A stretch of 62,711 nt of DNA from Alphaproteobacteria bacterium (GCA_017962125.1 JAGCVZ010000009.1:1-62711), one strand, 5' to 3'; shown: positions 5,721 to 16,209, counted from the stretch's first letter. Numbers and translations are program-made. The notes: generated from the letters alone by a model not told the origin.

Positions 5721-8324
5721 ATGCCAAACTATAAGACACAAAAAGGACTTGATAATAAATTAGATTTTACAGGAATAGAACAACGTTGCGTCAATTTTTG
5801 GCAGGTAAATAATGTCTATGCTTTTGATAAAGATGCATCACGTGATAATACTTACGTGGTTGATACGCCACCACCAACTGTGTCTGGTTCTTTGCATATC
5901 GGTCATATTATGAGTTATACCCAAACAGATATAACGGTTCGTTGGCAACGAATGAATGGCAAAGCGATTTTTTATCCGATTGGTTGGGACGATAACGGTT
6001 TACCTACTGAACGTCGTGTGCAAAATTATTATGGTATTTCTTGTGACGCGGATTTACCTTATGATGATAAATTTGTTCCAGAACACGTTGAAGATGTTAA
6101 AGAATTGCGTCCTGTTTCGCGTCGTAATTTCATAGAAACATGTCATTTATTGACTCAAAATGATGAAAAGGTTTTTGAAGACATCTTTCATCGTATCGGA
6201 CATTCGTATGATTGGAATTTAGTGTATACCACCATTTCGCCAGAAGCAATCAAAGTTTCACAGAAATCGTTTTTGGAACTGGTAAACAAAGGTTTTTGTA
6301 AAATTGTAGAAGCACCAACCATGTGGGATGTTGATTTTCAATCTGCTGTGGCGCAAGCAGAAATAGAAGATAGGGAAATTGCGGGATTCTTTCATGATAT
6401 CAAATTCGGAATCAAGGATGAACCAGGTGAATTTTTCAAGATAGCAACCACAAGACCAGAATTTTTGCCCGCATGTATCGCGGTTGTTGCTCATCCTGAT
6501 GATGAAAGATATAAAAAATATTTTGGAAAAACTGCTATTGTTCCGTTGTTTGATATTCCTGTGCCTATTGTTCCATCAGAACACGCGGAACCAGACAAAG
6601 GAACGGGCATAATGATGGTTTGCACTTTCGGTGACGCGGCAGACGTTGCATGGTGGAAACAATCGGGATTGCCTATCAAACAGATAATAGGTAAAGACGG
6701 TCGTTTAATTCCGTTGGAATATGGAACGGGCAATTTTGTTTCTTTGAATCCTGAAAAAGCGCGTGAATACTATGATAAAATATCGGGCTTGCCTGTTAAA
6801 AAAGCGCGTTCACAAATCGTTGAATTTTTACGTGAAAGTGGCGATTTATTAGCAGAACCACGCCCATTAACACACCCTGTTAAATTTTATGAGAAAGGGT
6901 CGCGACCATTAGAATTTGTGTCTTCGCGTCAGTGGTTCATAGATGTTTTACGTATAAAACAAGAATTGATAGAACAAGGGCGTAAAATAAAATGGTATCC
7001 ACAACACATGCAATCAAGATATGAAGCATGGGTAAATGGATTGAATCAAGATTGGTGTATTTCAAGACAGCGTTTCTTTGGTGTTCCATTCCCTGTTTGG
7101 TATCATGTGAACGATAAAGGAATCGTGGATTATTCGCGTCCTATTTACCCAGAATACGAACAATTGCCTGTTGACCCTATGACGAATGTTCCAAACGGAT
7201 TTAATGAATCACAACGTGGACAACCAAACGGATTCGTTGGCGAAAAAGACATCATGGATACGTGGGCAACATCTTCGGTGACGCCACAAATTGCCATGGA
7301 AATCGCGCCAAAAGGACATCATCTTTCATTACCTTTTGACGTTCGCCCACAAGCACACGATATTATAAGGACATGGGCTTTTTACACTATTATGAAAGCA
7401 TATGCCACCGACAATACGATTCCTTGGTATCAGGCGCATATCAGCGGTTTTGTTCTTGACCCAGATCGTAAAAAAATGAGCAAATCAAAAGGAAATGTTA
7501 TAACTCCAATCAACCTGATTGAAAAGTATTCTGCTGATGCTGTTAGGTATTGGGCTGGACGTGCGCGTTTAGGTATAGACGCTACTTTTGAAGAAAAGGT
7601 TATGGACCAAGGTAAAAAATTATGCAACAAGTTCTTTAATGCTTCAAAATTCGTATTTAATATCGTTGAACAAAGCGGTATTGATGTCACAAAAGGTTAT
7701 ATTTCGAATATAACCAACAAATTGGATTGCGCGTGGGTTGCCAAGATGTCGGCATGTATCACAAATTCACGTCGTTTATTCGGACAGAATGATTATGCGG
7801 GCGCGCTGGAAGCAACCGAAAAATTATTCTGGGATTTCTGCGATAATTACTTGGAAATAGTAAAAGGGCGTGCATATAGCACAGATAATGCGTCCGCCGT
7901 TTCTTCTTTGATGTTGTCCATAGATTCATTCTGTTTGATGTTTGCGCCTTTCTTGGTGTTTATAACAGAAGAGGTTTATCAAGCTAGACCATGGGGCGCA
8001 GATACGAATTCTATTCATGTTCAACTATATCCAACTGCGGATTCGTATGTCTCGTTCGGAACATCGTATGATCTATACACCGCTGTTGTGTCTGTTGTTG
8101 AAAAAGTGCGCAAAATGAAATCAGAACAGCAAAAATCGGTTAAAACACCAGTTTTGTCGTTGACTGTTTGTGGGCGCGCGTCAGATTTGGAATTTGTATC
8201 AATGGCTGAAAACGATTTGAAAAAAGTTTTGAATATTGCAGGAGACAGTATTAAATACGAAACCAAGGATGAGGAACTGACCTTGAGTGATTTGGAGCTA
8301 GGTTCGGATGCGGGGGTAAAATAA
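5721..8324 (+). CDS. valS: Valyl-tRNA synthetase
   Basis: This 867-aa class I synthetase charges tRNA-Val. The HIGH motif is at residues 59-62 (SGSLHIGHIMSY) and KMSKS at 585-589. The editing (CP1) region and anticodon-binding domain are present. The segment GWDDNGLPTERRVQNYYG after the HIGH motif is the form I associate with the archaeal-like ValS of Rickettsia and actinobacteria, rather than the E. coli form (GTDHAGIATQ). The C-terminus is short, without a long coiled-coil arm. It has its own promoter, and the thioesterase gene follows by 1 nt, so the two form an operon. Confidence 0.95.
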   Translation: MPNYKTQKGLDNKLDFTGIEQRCVNFWQVNNVYAFDKDASRDNTYVVDTPPPTVSGSLHIGHIMSYTQTDITVRWQRMNGKAIFYPIGWDDNGLPTERRVQNYYGISCDADLPYDDKFVPEHVEDVKELRPVSRRNFIETCHLLTQNDEKVFEDIFHRIGHSYDWNLVYTTISPEAIKVSQKSFLELVNKGFCKIVEAPTMWDVDFQSAVAQAEIEDREIAGFFHDIKFGIKDEPGEFFKIATTRPEFLPACIAVVAHPDDERYKKYFGKTAIVPLFDIPVPIVPSEHAEPDKGTGIMMVCTFGDAADVAWWKQSGLPIKQIIGKDGRLIPLEYGTGNFVSLNPEKAREYYDKISGLPVKKARSQIVEFLRESGDLLAEPRPLTHPVKFYEKGSRPLEFVSSRQWFIDVLRIKQELIEQGRKIKWYPQHMQSRYEAWVNGLNQDWCISRQRFFGVPFPVWYHVNDKGIVDYSRPIYPEYEQLPVDPMTNVPNGFNESQRGQPNGFVGEKDIMDTWATSSVTPQIAMEIAPKGHHLSLPFDVRPQAHDIIRTWAFYTIMKAYATDNTIPWYQAHISGFVLDPDRKKMSKSKGNVITPINLIEKYSADAVRYWAGRARLGIDATFEEKVMDQGKKLCNKFFNASKFVFNIVEQSGIDVTKGYISNITNKLDCAWVAKMSACITNSRRLFGQNDYAGALEATEKLFWDFCDNYLEIVKGRAYSTDNASAVSSLMLSIDSFCLMFAPFLVFITEEVYQARPWGADTNSIHVQLYPTADSYVSFGTSYDLYTAVVSVVEKVRKMKSEQQKSVKTPVLSLTVCGRASDLEFVSMAENDLKKVLNIAGDSIKYETKDEELTLSDLELGSDAGVK

Positions 8325-8325
8325 A

Positions 8326-9066
8326 ATGTCCGATGCAAAACTTATCAAGACACGTGAACTGCTGGCATATCAATGCGACCGGTATGGTAACATTCGTCCT
8401 GGGATTTTGATGAATGAACTTCAAGGTATGGGTGACACGCATGCCGAATTGCTTGGGTGCGGGCGGACGTTCATACATGAAAATAATATCGCCTGGGTTG
8501 TTACGCATTACCTGGTAGATATTGTTGATATGCCACACAATGGCGAAATTTTGACCTATTCATCATGGCCCGCGGTTCAAGATAACCTGCGTGCGACACG
8601 TGATTTTGAAATACGCGATGAAAGCGGAAAACTGCGCGTGCGTGCAACATCACAGTGGATATTGATAGATTTGGCTCGCCGCCGACCGTTACGTTTAGAT
8701 GAATGGTTGCATCGCAAGTGGCCGGACGATGTTATTCGCGCATATGATAGAAAATTTGAGCGTTTCCCAGATTTCGAAGCGACCAAAACCCATGTGTTAA
8801 AATGTCGATTCGATGACATAGACGAAAATCAGCATATAAACAATGCTGTTTATGCAGTGTGGGCAACAGAAAGCGTAGGTTATGAATACCGTAACACGCA
8901 CAAATTGCGTGGCATAGAGTTAAACTATAAACATGAAATAAGCCCGACTACACCAGAGGTTTATATTGATGTTGCTTTTGATGGACTTACTACGCGTCAC
9001 CGCATTCGAACGGCAGAAACACCTGAAAACGCCCAGATTATATGTTATTGGGAAAAGTTGCAGTAA
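8326..9066 (+). CDS. Acyl-ACP thioesterase
   Basis: This 246-aa double hot-dog protein belongs to the FatA/FatB-like acyl-ACP thioesterase family. The first hot-dog carries RYGNIRPGILMNELQ and the second carries DIDENQHINNAVYAVW, where Asp, Asn and His match the catalytic D-x-N-x-H-x-N pattern. It would hydrolyse acyl-ACP to free fatty acid in the cytoplasm. It starts 1 nt after valS ends, so translation is coupled. I infer a role in membrane lipid turnover; the chain-length preference cannot be read. Confidence 0.85.
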   Translation: MSDAKLIKTRELLAYQCDRYGNIRPGILMNELQGMGDTHAELLGCGRTFIHENNIAWVVTHYLVDIVDMPHNGEILTYSSWPAVQDNLRATRDFEIRDESGKLRVRATSQWILIDLARRRPLRLDEWLHRKWPDDVIRAYDRKFERFPDFEATKTHVLKCRFDDIDENQHINNAVYAVWATESVGYEYRNTHKLRGIELNYKHEISPTTPEVYIDVAFDGLTTRHRIRTAETPENAQIICYWEKLQ

Positions 9067-9074
9067 ATCCTATG

Positions 9075-9105
9075 GAATAAAAAATCAGAAAAACAATTTT
9101 TATTC
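9075..9105. terminator. A/T-rich hairpin between convergent genes
   Basis: A perfect 9-bp stem GAATAAAAA / TTTTTATTC with an 11-nt loop sits at the convergent ends of the thioesterase gene and the minus-strand secreted protein gene. It is plausible as a weak bidirectional terminator. Confidence 0.4.
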
Positions 9106-9669
9106 AATCCAAACTGATGCGAATCCCGTCGGAGTACTTGGGTTATTGGCATCGTTCGGGTCACCAGCAGCAACCGGAACAGTTAAGTATTGTGCGACTG
9201 GTCTGCTATCCGCGGTTGCACCTGTTCCATAGGTTAAAACTTGACCTGCAGTGGCAGAAACCGGTTTTTGTATTGAATAACCCGCAACCGCCTTTGCCGA
9301 TGTGTATTTTGTATCATTTGTTGGATAATCAGCAATTGTGTTATTTGTACTGCCGTCTAATTTGTTGCTTGTATCTTCTTTGCCGTTAACCGCTGTATAA
9401 ACACCGCCCGCTGTAATAGGTACCACAGAACCACTTGCCGGTGCAGATGCAGGCGTTACGCGTTCTAAATTACCAGTGGCATTGACCTGTAAAATATCGC
9501 CAGTATGCAGTGTTGTAACGTCGTTTTCTGTTGTTCCCTGGTATTTTTGCACAGTCGTTTGATCAACATATTCCTTGGTTGTGACAATTTCAGTCGCGGA
9601 TGCAACAAAAGGCGCGACAATCAAAATTGCCACCAAAGAAAAAACGCAAGCCCTATCAAAAATGTGCAT
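9100..9669 (-). CDS. Secreted low-complexity, tail-fibre-like protein
   Basis: The 189-aa product starts at an ATG with a strong GGCGGGAG ribosome binding site and has a signal peptide ending near VASA-TEIV. The rest is rich in Thr, Val, Ala, Asn and Gly (for example VTTKEYVDQTTVQKYQG and GEDTSNKLDG-like stretches) and resembles phage tail-fibre or trimeric-adhesin stalk sequence, without an obvious head or anchor domain. The upstream 140 bp is A/T-rich and holds no other gene. It is likely surface-exposed; no family is recognised. Confidence 0.6.
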   Translation of the reverse strand: MHIFDRACVFSLVAILIVAPFVASATEIVTTKEYVDQTTVQKYQGTTENDVTTLHTGDILQVNATGNLERVTPASAPASGSVVPITAGGVYTAVNGKEDTSNKLDGSTNNTIADYPTNDTKYTSAKAVAGYSIQKPVSATAGQVLTYGTGATADSRPVAQYLTVPVAAGDPNDANNPSTPTGFASVWIE

Positions 9670-9852
9670 ATCTCCCGCCTTCTTAAAACTTCGCACTACT
9701 ACAAAATTCAACTTTCAAACAAAGAATATCAAATTTGGCAAAATTTGTAAAGATGAAAATAAAAGAAAAATAAAAATATTTTTCATTGCAATCATGATAT
9801 TTTTTTTTAAAAATACTCCGGCGAAAAATAACAACAATAAAAAGGAGACTCC

Positions 9853-12510
9853 ATGAGTAACAAATGGGTTTATACATTCGGTGATGGTCGTGCCGAAGGT
9901 CGCGCAGATATGCGTAATTTGCTTGGTGGCAAGGGTGCAAATTTGGCGGAAATGAATTTGGTTGGATTGCCAGTGCCGGCGGGCTTTACTGTCACGACCG
10001 AGGTTTGTACATACTATTACGAAAATAACCAAACATATCCATCTGATTTAATGGATCAGGTTCGCGCTGGGATTGCGCATATTGAAAAAATTATGGGCAA
10101 GAAATTTGCAGATATGGAAAACCCATTGTTGGTTTCTGTGCGTTCTGGGGCTCGTGTTTCTATGCCAGGGATGATGGATACGGTGTTGAATTTAGGTTTA
10201 AATGACGAGACCGTAAAGGCACTTGCAAAGATTTCTGGCGATGAAAGATTCGCATATGATTCATACCGTCGCTTTATCATGATGTTTAGCGATGTTGTTT
10301 TGGGCGCAGATATCGATTTGTTTGAACATACATTGGAACGCATGAAGGAAGAAAAGGGATACAAAGTCGATACAGAACTTACTGCCGATGATTTAAAGGC
10401 TTTGGTCGAACAATTCAAAGAAATTGGTGTTAAAATTGGCAAAGTTTTTCCCCAAGACCCATGGGAACAGTTGAAACTTGGTATCGGCGCAGTGTTTGGT
10501 TCATGGATGAGCAAAAAGGCTATCACATATCGTAAATTGAACAATATTCCAGGCGATTGGGGTACAGCCGTTAATGTCCAGGCAATGGTCTTTGGAAATT
10601 CTGGCAATGACAGTGCAACCGGCGTTTGCTTTAGCCGTGACCCTGCCACTGGCGAAAACAAATACTATGGTGAATATCTTATCAATGCCCAAGGTGAAGA
10701 CGTTGTCGCCGGCATTCGTACTCCGCAACCAATGAGCAAGGATGATTCTGGTCGCGTATCTTTGGAAGAGGCGATGCCGAACGTTTATAAAGAACTCTGT
10801 GATGTGCGTGAAAAATTGGAAAAGCACTATAAAGACATGCAGGATATGGAATTCACTATTGAACATGGAAAACTTTGGATGTTGCAATGCCGTAATGGTA
10901 AACGCACTGCGGCAGCGGCGGTTCGTATGGCGGTTGAAATGGTGAACGAAGGGTTGCTGACCAAGGAAGAAGCAATTTTGCGTGTTGGTGCAGACCAATT
11001 AAATCACCTTTTGCACCCAATGTTGGATCCCAAGGCCGAACGCAAAGTCATTGCAACGGGTCTTCCGGCATCGCCTGGTGCTGCGGTTGGTCAGGCTGTA
11101 TTTAATGCCGAAGATGCAGAAAAATGGGCGGCCGAAGGCAAGAAAGTTATGCTTATCCGCGTTGAAACATCACCCGAAGATATTGCTGGGATGAATGCGG
11201 CCCAAGGCGTGATTACTGCGCGTGGCGGTATGACATCACATGCAGCGGTTGTTGCGCGTGGTATGGGGACACCATGCGTATCTGGGTCACCGGACATCAA
11301 AATCGACTATGAAACCAAGACAATGAAAACGACCAGTGGTGCGGTTATCCGCGAAGGCGATTGGGTTTCTATTGATGGTGCCAAAGGTCAGATTATCGAA
11401 GGCGCAGTCCCAACGGTTTCTGTGGAATTGACAGGTAATTTTGGAACACTTATGCAATGGGTTGATGAAATAAAAACATTGACGGTCAAGGCGAACGCCG
11501 AAACACCAAAGGATGCAAAACAAGCACGCGATTTTGGTGCCGAAGGTATCGGACTTGCGCGGACAGAACACATGTTCTTTGACCCGGCGCGTATCCAAGA
11601 CATGCGGGAAATGATTTTGGCCGAAGATGAAGATGGCCGTCGCGCGGCACTTGCAAAATTGTTGCCGTATCAAAAGGCGGACTTTATTGAATTGTTCAAG
11701 ATTATGGACGGTCTGCCGGTTACGGTGCGTTTAATTGACCCGCCGTTACACGAATTCTTGCCGCATACCGATGCAGATATTGCCGAACTTGCAGCGCATA
11801 TCGGCAAACCTGTAGAATTTGTGCGTGCGCGTGCGGATGCGTTACACGAACAAAACCCAATGTTGGGACATCGTGGTTGCCGTCTTGCAATTACATATCC
11901 AGAAATCTGCGAAATGCAAACACGTGCCATATTATCGGCAGCGTTGGAATGCAAGCGCGCAGGCGTTTCTGTGCATCCAGAAATCGAGGTTCCATTGGTT
12001 GGTTCGAAAAAAGAAGTTGATATCGTTAAATCCGTAATTGATGCAACTGCAACGGCGTTGTTTGCAGAAACTGGCGAAAGCGTCGAATATACGGTTGGTT
12101 CAATGATTGAATTGCCACGTGCAGCGGTTTTGGCAAATGAAATTGCGGAAAGTTGCGAATTCTTTGAATTTGGAACAAACGATTTAACACAAACAACATT
12201 GGGAATGTCGCGTGATGACACAGGCAAGATTTTAGACGAATATCGTGCTCGTGGAATCTATGTTGCCGACCCATTTGCATCGGTTGACCAGTTGGGTGTT
12301 GGTTTGCTGATAAAGGACGCGGTGCAAAAGGCGCGTAGCACCAAGGGCGACAAGATACACCTTGGGGTATGTGGTGAACATGGCGGCGATCCGGAATCGA
12401 TTGAATTTTTCCATAAATGCGGATTCGATTCTGTATCATGCAGTCCGTTCCGTGTGCCAATCGCACGCCTTGCCGCGGCCCAAGCGGCGGTTAAATTCCC
12501 ACGGAAGTAA
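9853..12510 (+). CDS. ppdK: Pyruvate, phosphate dikinase
   Basis: This 885-aa enzyme interconverts pyruvate + ATP + Pi and PEP + AMP + PPi. The N-terminal ATP-grasp domain starts LLGGKGANLAEM. The phosphohistidine domain has GGMTSHAAVVARGMG with catalytic His463. The C-terminal PEP/pyruvate barrel has GVCGEHGGDP with catalytic Cys840. Length matches the usual 870-900 aa. The ribosome binding site is AAAGGAGA. PPDK in place of or beside pyruvate kinase is typical of many alphaproteobacteria, including Rickettsiales, and suggests PPi-linked glycolysis or gluconeogenesis. It is monocistronic, with a terminator. Confidence 0.96.
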   Translation: MSNKWVYTFGDGRAEGRADMRNLLGGKGANLAEMNLVGLPVPAGFTVTTEVCTYYYENNQTYPSDLMDQVRAGIAHIEKIMGKKFADMENPLLVSVRSGARVSMPGMMDTVLNLGLNDETVKALAKISGDERFAYDSYRRFIMMFSDVVLGADIDLFEHTLERMKEEKGYKVDTELTADDLKALVEQFKEIGVKIGKVFPQDPWEQLKLGIGAVFGSWMSKKAITYRKLNNIPGDWGTAVNVQAMVFGNSGNDSATGVCFSRDPATGENKYYGEYLINAQGEDVVAGIRTPQPMSKDDSGRVSLEEAMPNVYKELCDVREKLEKHYKDMQDMEFTIEHGKLWMLQCRNGKRTAAAAVRMAVEMVNEGLLTKEEAILRVGADQLNHLLHPMLDPKAERKVIATGLPASPGAAVGQAVFNAEDAEKWAAEGKKVMLIRVETSPEDIAGMNAAQGVITARGGMTSHAAVVARGMGTPCVSGSPDIKIDYETKTMKTTSGAVIREGDWVSIDGAKGQIIEGAVPTVSVELTGNFGTLMQWVDEIKTLTVKANAETPKDAKQARDFGAEGIGLARTEHMFFDPARIQDMREMILAEDEDGRRAALAKLLPYQKADFIELFKIMDGLPVTVRLIDPPLHEFLPHTDADIAELAAHIGKPVEFVRARADALHEQNPMLGHRGCRLAITYPEICEMQTRAILSAALECKRAGVSVHPEIEVPLVGSKKEVDIVKSVIDATATALFAETGESVEYTVGSMIELPRAAVLANEIAESCEFFEFGTNDLTQTTLGMSRDDTGKILDEYRARGIYVADPFASVDQLGVGLLIKDAVQKARSTKGDKIHLGVCGEHGGDPESIEFFHKCGFDSVSCSPFRVPIARLAAAQAAVKFPRK

Positions 12511-12518
12511 CCAAAAAA

Positions 12519-12550
12519 ATCCCCTTTCCAATGGAAAGGGGATTTCGTTT
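12519..12550 (+). terminator. ppdK terminator
   Basis: ATCCCCTTTCC-AAT-GGAAAGGGGAT followed by TTCGTTT. Positions 12551-12701 hold no gene or other signal I can support. Confidence 0.8.
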
Positions 12551-12701
12551 GATAGACAAAATTTTAACATATTATTTCGATAAGACACCACGACATTATG
12601 TTATGAGTCTAATAAGTTATGTAACCTCAGAAACATATTGCTATTGATAGAGAGCGATGAAATTAAGAGATTAATAACAACGTTCACAAATTTTTTGTTA
12701 C

Positions 12702-15521
12702 TTATGAACTTTCTACACACTTATTTGCGCCTTGATCAAATGTTTCACCCGGCGGGCATTCACCCCCACCGACACAACCACCGGTACCATTACTTACACA
12801 TGAATTAGAACTGCGACAGTAATATTTACCAATTCCGCAGGCACAAAGGTTATGGCTAAGTTTTGCTGAGTCGTTACCGCAATAGCAGGCCAAACGTTCA
12901 TAACCAGGTAAGGAACCATAAATTCCATTAAAATTACCATCATAACCTGGCTCGCCTTCAGATGCGTTTGAATTATATGTCCAACACGATGATGGGTTAT
13001 CTGCTAGTTTTCTCGGATATGGACAAAGTTGACAACCGAGCCTATCTGAGGTATAAACATACCCGTTCCATGAATCACAACGGCATTTATCGTTTAATAT
13101 TGTGTCGGACCATCCGTTATTATAACCGTTTCCATAACCATTATTTACTTGTGCGTGATGATTAGCGCAATTTTCGCAACGTCCGGTGGGTTCGGACCAA
13201 AAATAGTCATCGTGTTCATTATTATTACCATCGTAATTGTTGCTATTGCATGTGCAATATCCCCAGAAATCAGCTGTTTCATTAACGTTAACACTTCCAG
13301 TAATATGCGCATAATTCGGGCAAGATTGTTCTGTGCAAACACCAGTTGATGAATATGTTGAGCCGGCTGGACATACTGCCAAACATGAACCATTAAATAC
13401 AACATAGTCTTCTTTGCATTTACATTTCTGATTCACCCATCCGCCGACGGTATTGTTTGTATCAATTCTATTGGTGGTGTTTTCGGCACTATATGTTGAA
13501 TTATCCGGACACAATAGCGATTGATAGAACATTTCAGAAATGTTTTCTATACAGGTATTAGAATCATTTTCAGGGCATCCAGTTGGTGTATCATCCGCCG
13601 CAAATACAGCATAACCACATGTTAACGCCACATTACGACACGCCCCACGCATAATGTTATATACACTTGATGCGGTCGCAGTAGCCGACCAAGACGATAC
13701 TTGTGAAACCTGATTGTTATAACATGTTGCAATATCAGACAGGCAACTTGATGCATAGTCAGAAACAATTTGATACTGCGCGGCCTTGATATTTACCATT
13801 GCGCGTTGGATATAATTCACGACAATATCGTTAAATCTTATGTATTGCCCCCGGTCATCATAAGTATATGCGCGACATTTATCTAATACTGGACGGCATA
13901 AACCTTCGGCTGTCGCCTTTGGTTGGGTCCCAATTTTCGTCAGCAAGTATTTAACAACGCAACGACCGTCATTATTTGCCCCAGCACAGCTTGAATTGCT
14001 TATAGTTGTTCCATATGCTTCGGCCAACTTTGAACTGTCGATTGTGGCATTATTATATCCTGCCATAAATTTTTGTATGTAATTTATGTTCTGACCCAAG
14101 ACAACATTACCGTTTTCATCGATGAACTCCTTGGTTGGGTCAAGACATTTTGCGTAATTTTCACCGCACACCATATCATCTTTCATACAGCTTTCCAATG
14201 CACCAACGCAACCGATTGCATCGTATGTATTTTGATTTTGTAATACGGCAAGTCGCGCCTTTTGTAACATTCGTGTTGCACTGCGTACATTTGAAACCAA
14301 TGTTTCGTTCATCTTGGTTAAACCTTGTTCATACGCGATGCAATCCTTATCTATGGCCAGGTCATAATTGCCAGTAATCTGGTCCGCGGTTGCGCCAATT
14401 TCTTTGCATTGTTTTATAACAGTTTCGCAACGTCTTTTTGCCGCCTTGTAAAGTTCTGTGCCACGCAGGTTTGAAAAACTGTTGCTGGACCCACCAAGGA
14501 AATCAAGACTAAACAAATCAGAAAAATCATCGCTTGAAAAATCCAAGTCTATATCCAAAAGACCATATGAATCCGTGGCATACGATACACTGGATGTGGT
14601 TTTTGGGTCTTTTATCATATTTTCGATTTGCGACAACAAGTTGCGGTTTTCAGTTGTGTCAACCGTACCCGTCATGGCTTCTTCGGCCTCGGTCGCGGAC
14701 ATAATCGCAGAAATTTCATCGGCAGAAAGCCCAACATAACGAATGTTTTGCGCAATTTCATTTAATTTAGTATTTGCCTCTTTGACCGCTTCTTCAACCT
14801 TGACATACTTTGATAAATTTGCAGAACAAGAGCAACGCTTTTGATTTGCATCAATCACCGCACAGAATTGGTCCATACAGTCATTATATTGGTCTTGGCA
14901 CGATTTGTTCAGTTCGGCTTTTTGTTCCATTTGCGCTTTAGCCTCAGCAATCGCGGCGGTATCCAATTTTTCTTCGTTGCGTGTCTGTTTTATTGTTGCG
15001 ATACGCGGGCTAAGTTTGTTTATTTCTGATGCCATGTTTGACCCAGTCTGAGCCCCAGACGAAAGAACCGCACGACCACCAACTTCTGCTGTGGACGGAC
15101 GCAATGTTAACCCCATGCGACGCACCGCCGGATTTGCGTTTATGCTTGCCGCATCAGTGCGCTGGGAACGGCCAATGTTGCGAACCGTAGATTCCAAATT
15201 GCTGCGTGCGGAATCTTGCGGTGTTTGTGAACGTGTTACGGCGACGGCGCGACCAACCGAGCGTGTTGTGGATTCTGTTGCGCGTGTTTTATCCGTTGGA
15301 ACGGTGCGAACAATGCTGCGCGTTACAGCGGCACGGTCATTGCTTTCATTCGTTGTTCGTGTCGCACGCCCAGATGTATTTGTTTGTTCATCAACAGAAA
15401 CTTGTGGGTCACCCATGGTTGTCGTGTTTGTTCCTGGTATAACACGAGACACAGTCGCCGCTACGGAAGCCGCAGTCGGCGCACAAAGCGCAACTAAAAA
15501 TCCAAGTGTAAATACCCTCAT
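12702..15521 (-). CDS. Large secreted cysteine-rich protein, paralogue A
   Basis: The product is 939 aa. It has a signal peptide (MRVFTLGFLVALCAPTAASVAA), then about 150 disordered Arg/Thr/Ser-rich residues. A cysteine module SCQDQYNDCMDQFC...RCSCS lies at about 205-235, followed by helical and Cys-paired segments (CISD..CYNNQ-like, ACRNVALTCGYAV). The last 250 residues are growth-factor-receptor/EGF-like and Cys-rich. The module order matches the gene at 16399-18594 across rplU-rpmA, so they are paralogues. A TTG at 15533 is an alternative start; the ATG at 15521 has AAAGG only 1 nt away, so the start is uncertain. Probable envelope or surface protein; no family recognised. Confidence 0.75.
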   Translation of the reverse strand: MRVFTLGFLVALCAPTAASVAATVSRVIPGTNTTTMGDPQVSVDEQTNTSGRATRTTNESNDRAAVTRSIVRTVPTDKTRATESTTRSVGRAVAVTRSQTPQDSARSNLESTVRNIGRSQRTDAASINANPAVRRMGLTLRPSTAEVGGRAVLSSGAQTGSNMASEINKLSPRIATIKQTRNEEKLDTAAIAEAKAQMEQKAELNKSCQDQYNDCMDQFCAVIDANQKRCSCSANLSKYVKVEEAVKEANTKLNEIAQNIRYVGLSADEISAIMSATEAEEAMTGTVDTTENRNLLSQIENMIKDPKTTSSVSYATDSYGLLDIDLDFSSDDFSDLFSLDFLGGSSNSFSNLRGTELYKAAKRRCETVIKQCKEIGATADQITGNYDLAIDKDCIAYEQGLTKMNETLVSNVRSATRMLQKARLAVLQNQNTYDAIGCVGALESCMKDDMVCGENYAKCLDPTKEFIDENGNVVLGQNINYIQKFMAGYNNATIDSSKLAEAYGTTISNSSCAGANNDGRCVVKYLLTKIGTQPKATAEGLCRPVLDKCRAYTYDDRGQYIRFNDIVVNYIQRAMVNIKAAQYQIVSDYASSCLSDIATCYNNQVSQVSSWSATATASSVYNIMRGACRNVALTCGYAVFAADDTPTGCPENDSNTCIENISEMFYQSLLCPDNSTYSAENTTNRIDTNNTVGGWVNQKCKCKEDYVVFNGSCLAVCPAGSTYSSTGVCTEQSCPNYAHITGSVNVNETADFWGYCTCNSNNYDGNNNEHDDYFWSEPTGRCENCANHHAQVNNGYGNGYNNGWSDTILNDKCRCDSWNGYVYTSDRLGCQLCPYPRKLADNPSSCWTYNSNASEGEPGYDGNFNGIYGSLPGYERLACYCGNDSAKLSHNLCACGIGKYYCRSSNSCVSNGTGGCVGGGECPPGETFDQGANKCVESS

Positions 15522-15571
15522 ACCTTTTGACAATTATATCATAAATTTTTGTACGATAAAAGACAAAAAAG

Positions 15572-15600
15572 AAATAAAAAAACCGCCAAACGGCGGTCTT
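15572..15600 (-). terminator. rplU-rpmA operon terminator
   Basis: On the minus strand, GACCGCCG-TTT-GGCGGTTT runs into TTTTTATTT directly after the rpmA stop. Confidence 0.8.
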
Positions 15601-15603
15601 TTA

Positions 15604-15870
15604 TTATTTTTCACTTTCATCCGGTATAACCGAAACAGTCTTGCGATCACGGAATCCGCGTTTAAACGCAACCTTGCCAGAAACCTTGGCAAACAGTGTG
15701 TGATCTTTACCCATACCAACATTGTCGCCTGGATGAACAGCAGTTCCGCGTTGGCGAATAATGATGTTGCCCGGAATTACATGCGCGCCGCCAGACTTTT
15801 TAATTCCAAGTCTGCGTCCCGCTGAATCGCGTCCGTTCGAAGTACTTGCGCCACCTTTCTTATGTGCCAT
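15604..15870 (-). CDS. rpmA: 50S ribosomal protein bL27
   Basis: This 88-aa protein begins [20 protein letters not shown], the classic bL27 N-terminus that reaches the peptidyl transferase centre, and contains [10 protein letters not shown] and [11 protein letters not shown]. The start MAHKKG lacks the N-terminal extension that is cleaved in Firmicutes. It follows rplU by 18 nt in the usual L21-L27 operon. obgE, often next, is absent here. Confidence 0.97.
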   Translation of the reverse strand: MAHKKGGASTSNGRDSAGRRLGIKKSGGAHVIPGNIIIRQRGTAVHPGDNVGMGKDHTLFAKVSGKVAFKRGFRDRKTVSVIPDESEK

Positions 15871-15888
15871 AATTAAACTCCTTTAATT

Positions 15889-16188
15889 TTAGCCTTTGAT
15901 TTCTTTGATTTTTAACACGGTTATAAATTGACGATGACCGCGTGTGCGACGATAGTTTTGACGGCGTTTTTTCTTGAATACCAAAACCTTAGCGTCACGT
16001 TTTTGTTCTACAACAGTCGCAATCACTTTTGCACCATCAATTGTTGGTGTGCCGACCTTGTCGCCAAACATCAACACCTGGTCAAATGTGACATCGCCGT
16101 CCGCGTTTAATTTTTCAACCTTGATAACATCACCGACCTTTACGCGATATTGCTTTCCGCCGGTTTGAAAGATTGCAAAGTCACTCAT
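15889..16188 (-). CDS. rplU: 50S ribosomal protein bL21
   Basis: This 99-aa protein opens [20 protein letters not shown] and carries [15 protein letters not shown], the rRNA-binding signature of bL21. It is the first gene of the rplU-rpmA operon, with ribosome binding site AAAGGAAATAAT. The promoter is about 45 nt upstream and is flanked by an inverted repeat. Confidence 0.97.
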   Translation of the reverse strand: MSDFAIFQTGGKQYRVKVGDVIKVEKLNADGDVTFDQVLMFGDKVGTPTIDGAKVIATVVEQKRDAKVLVFKKKRRQNYRRTRGHRQFITVLKIKEIKG

Positions 16189-16209
16189 ATTATTTCCTTT
16201 TGTGTTAAC

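Noticed and set aside
15091..15825. Long plus-strand open frame (244 codons) opposite paralogue A and rpmA
   Set aside because: It runs antisense across a secreted protein gene, a terminator and rpmA; its length comes from the Arg/Thr/Ala-rich composition of the sense gene.
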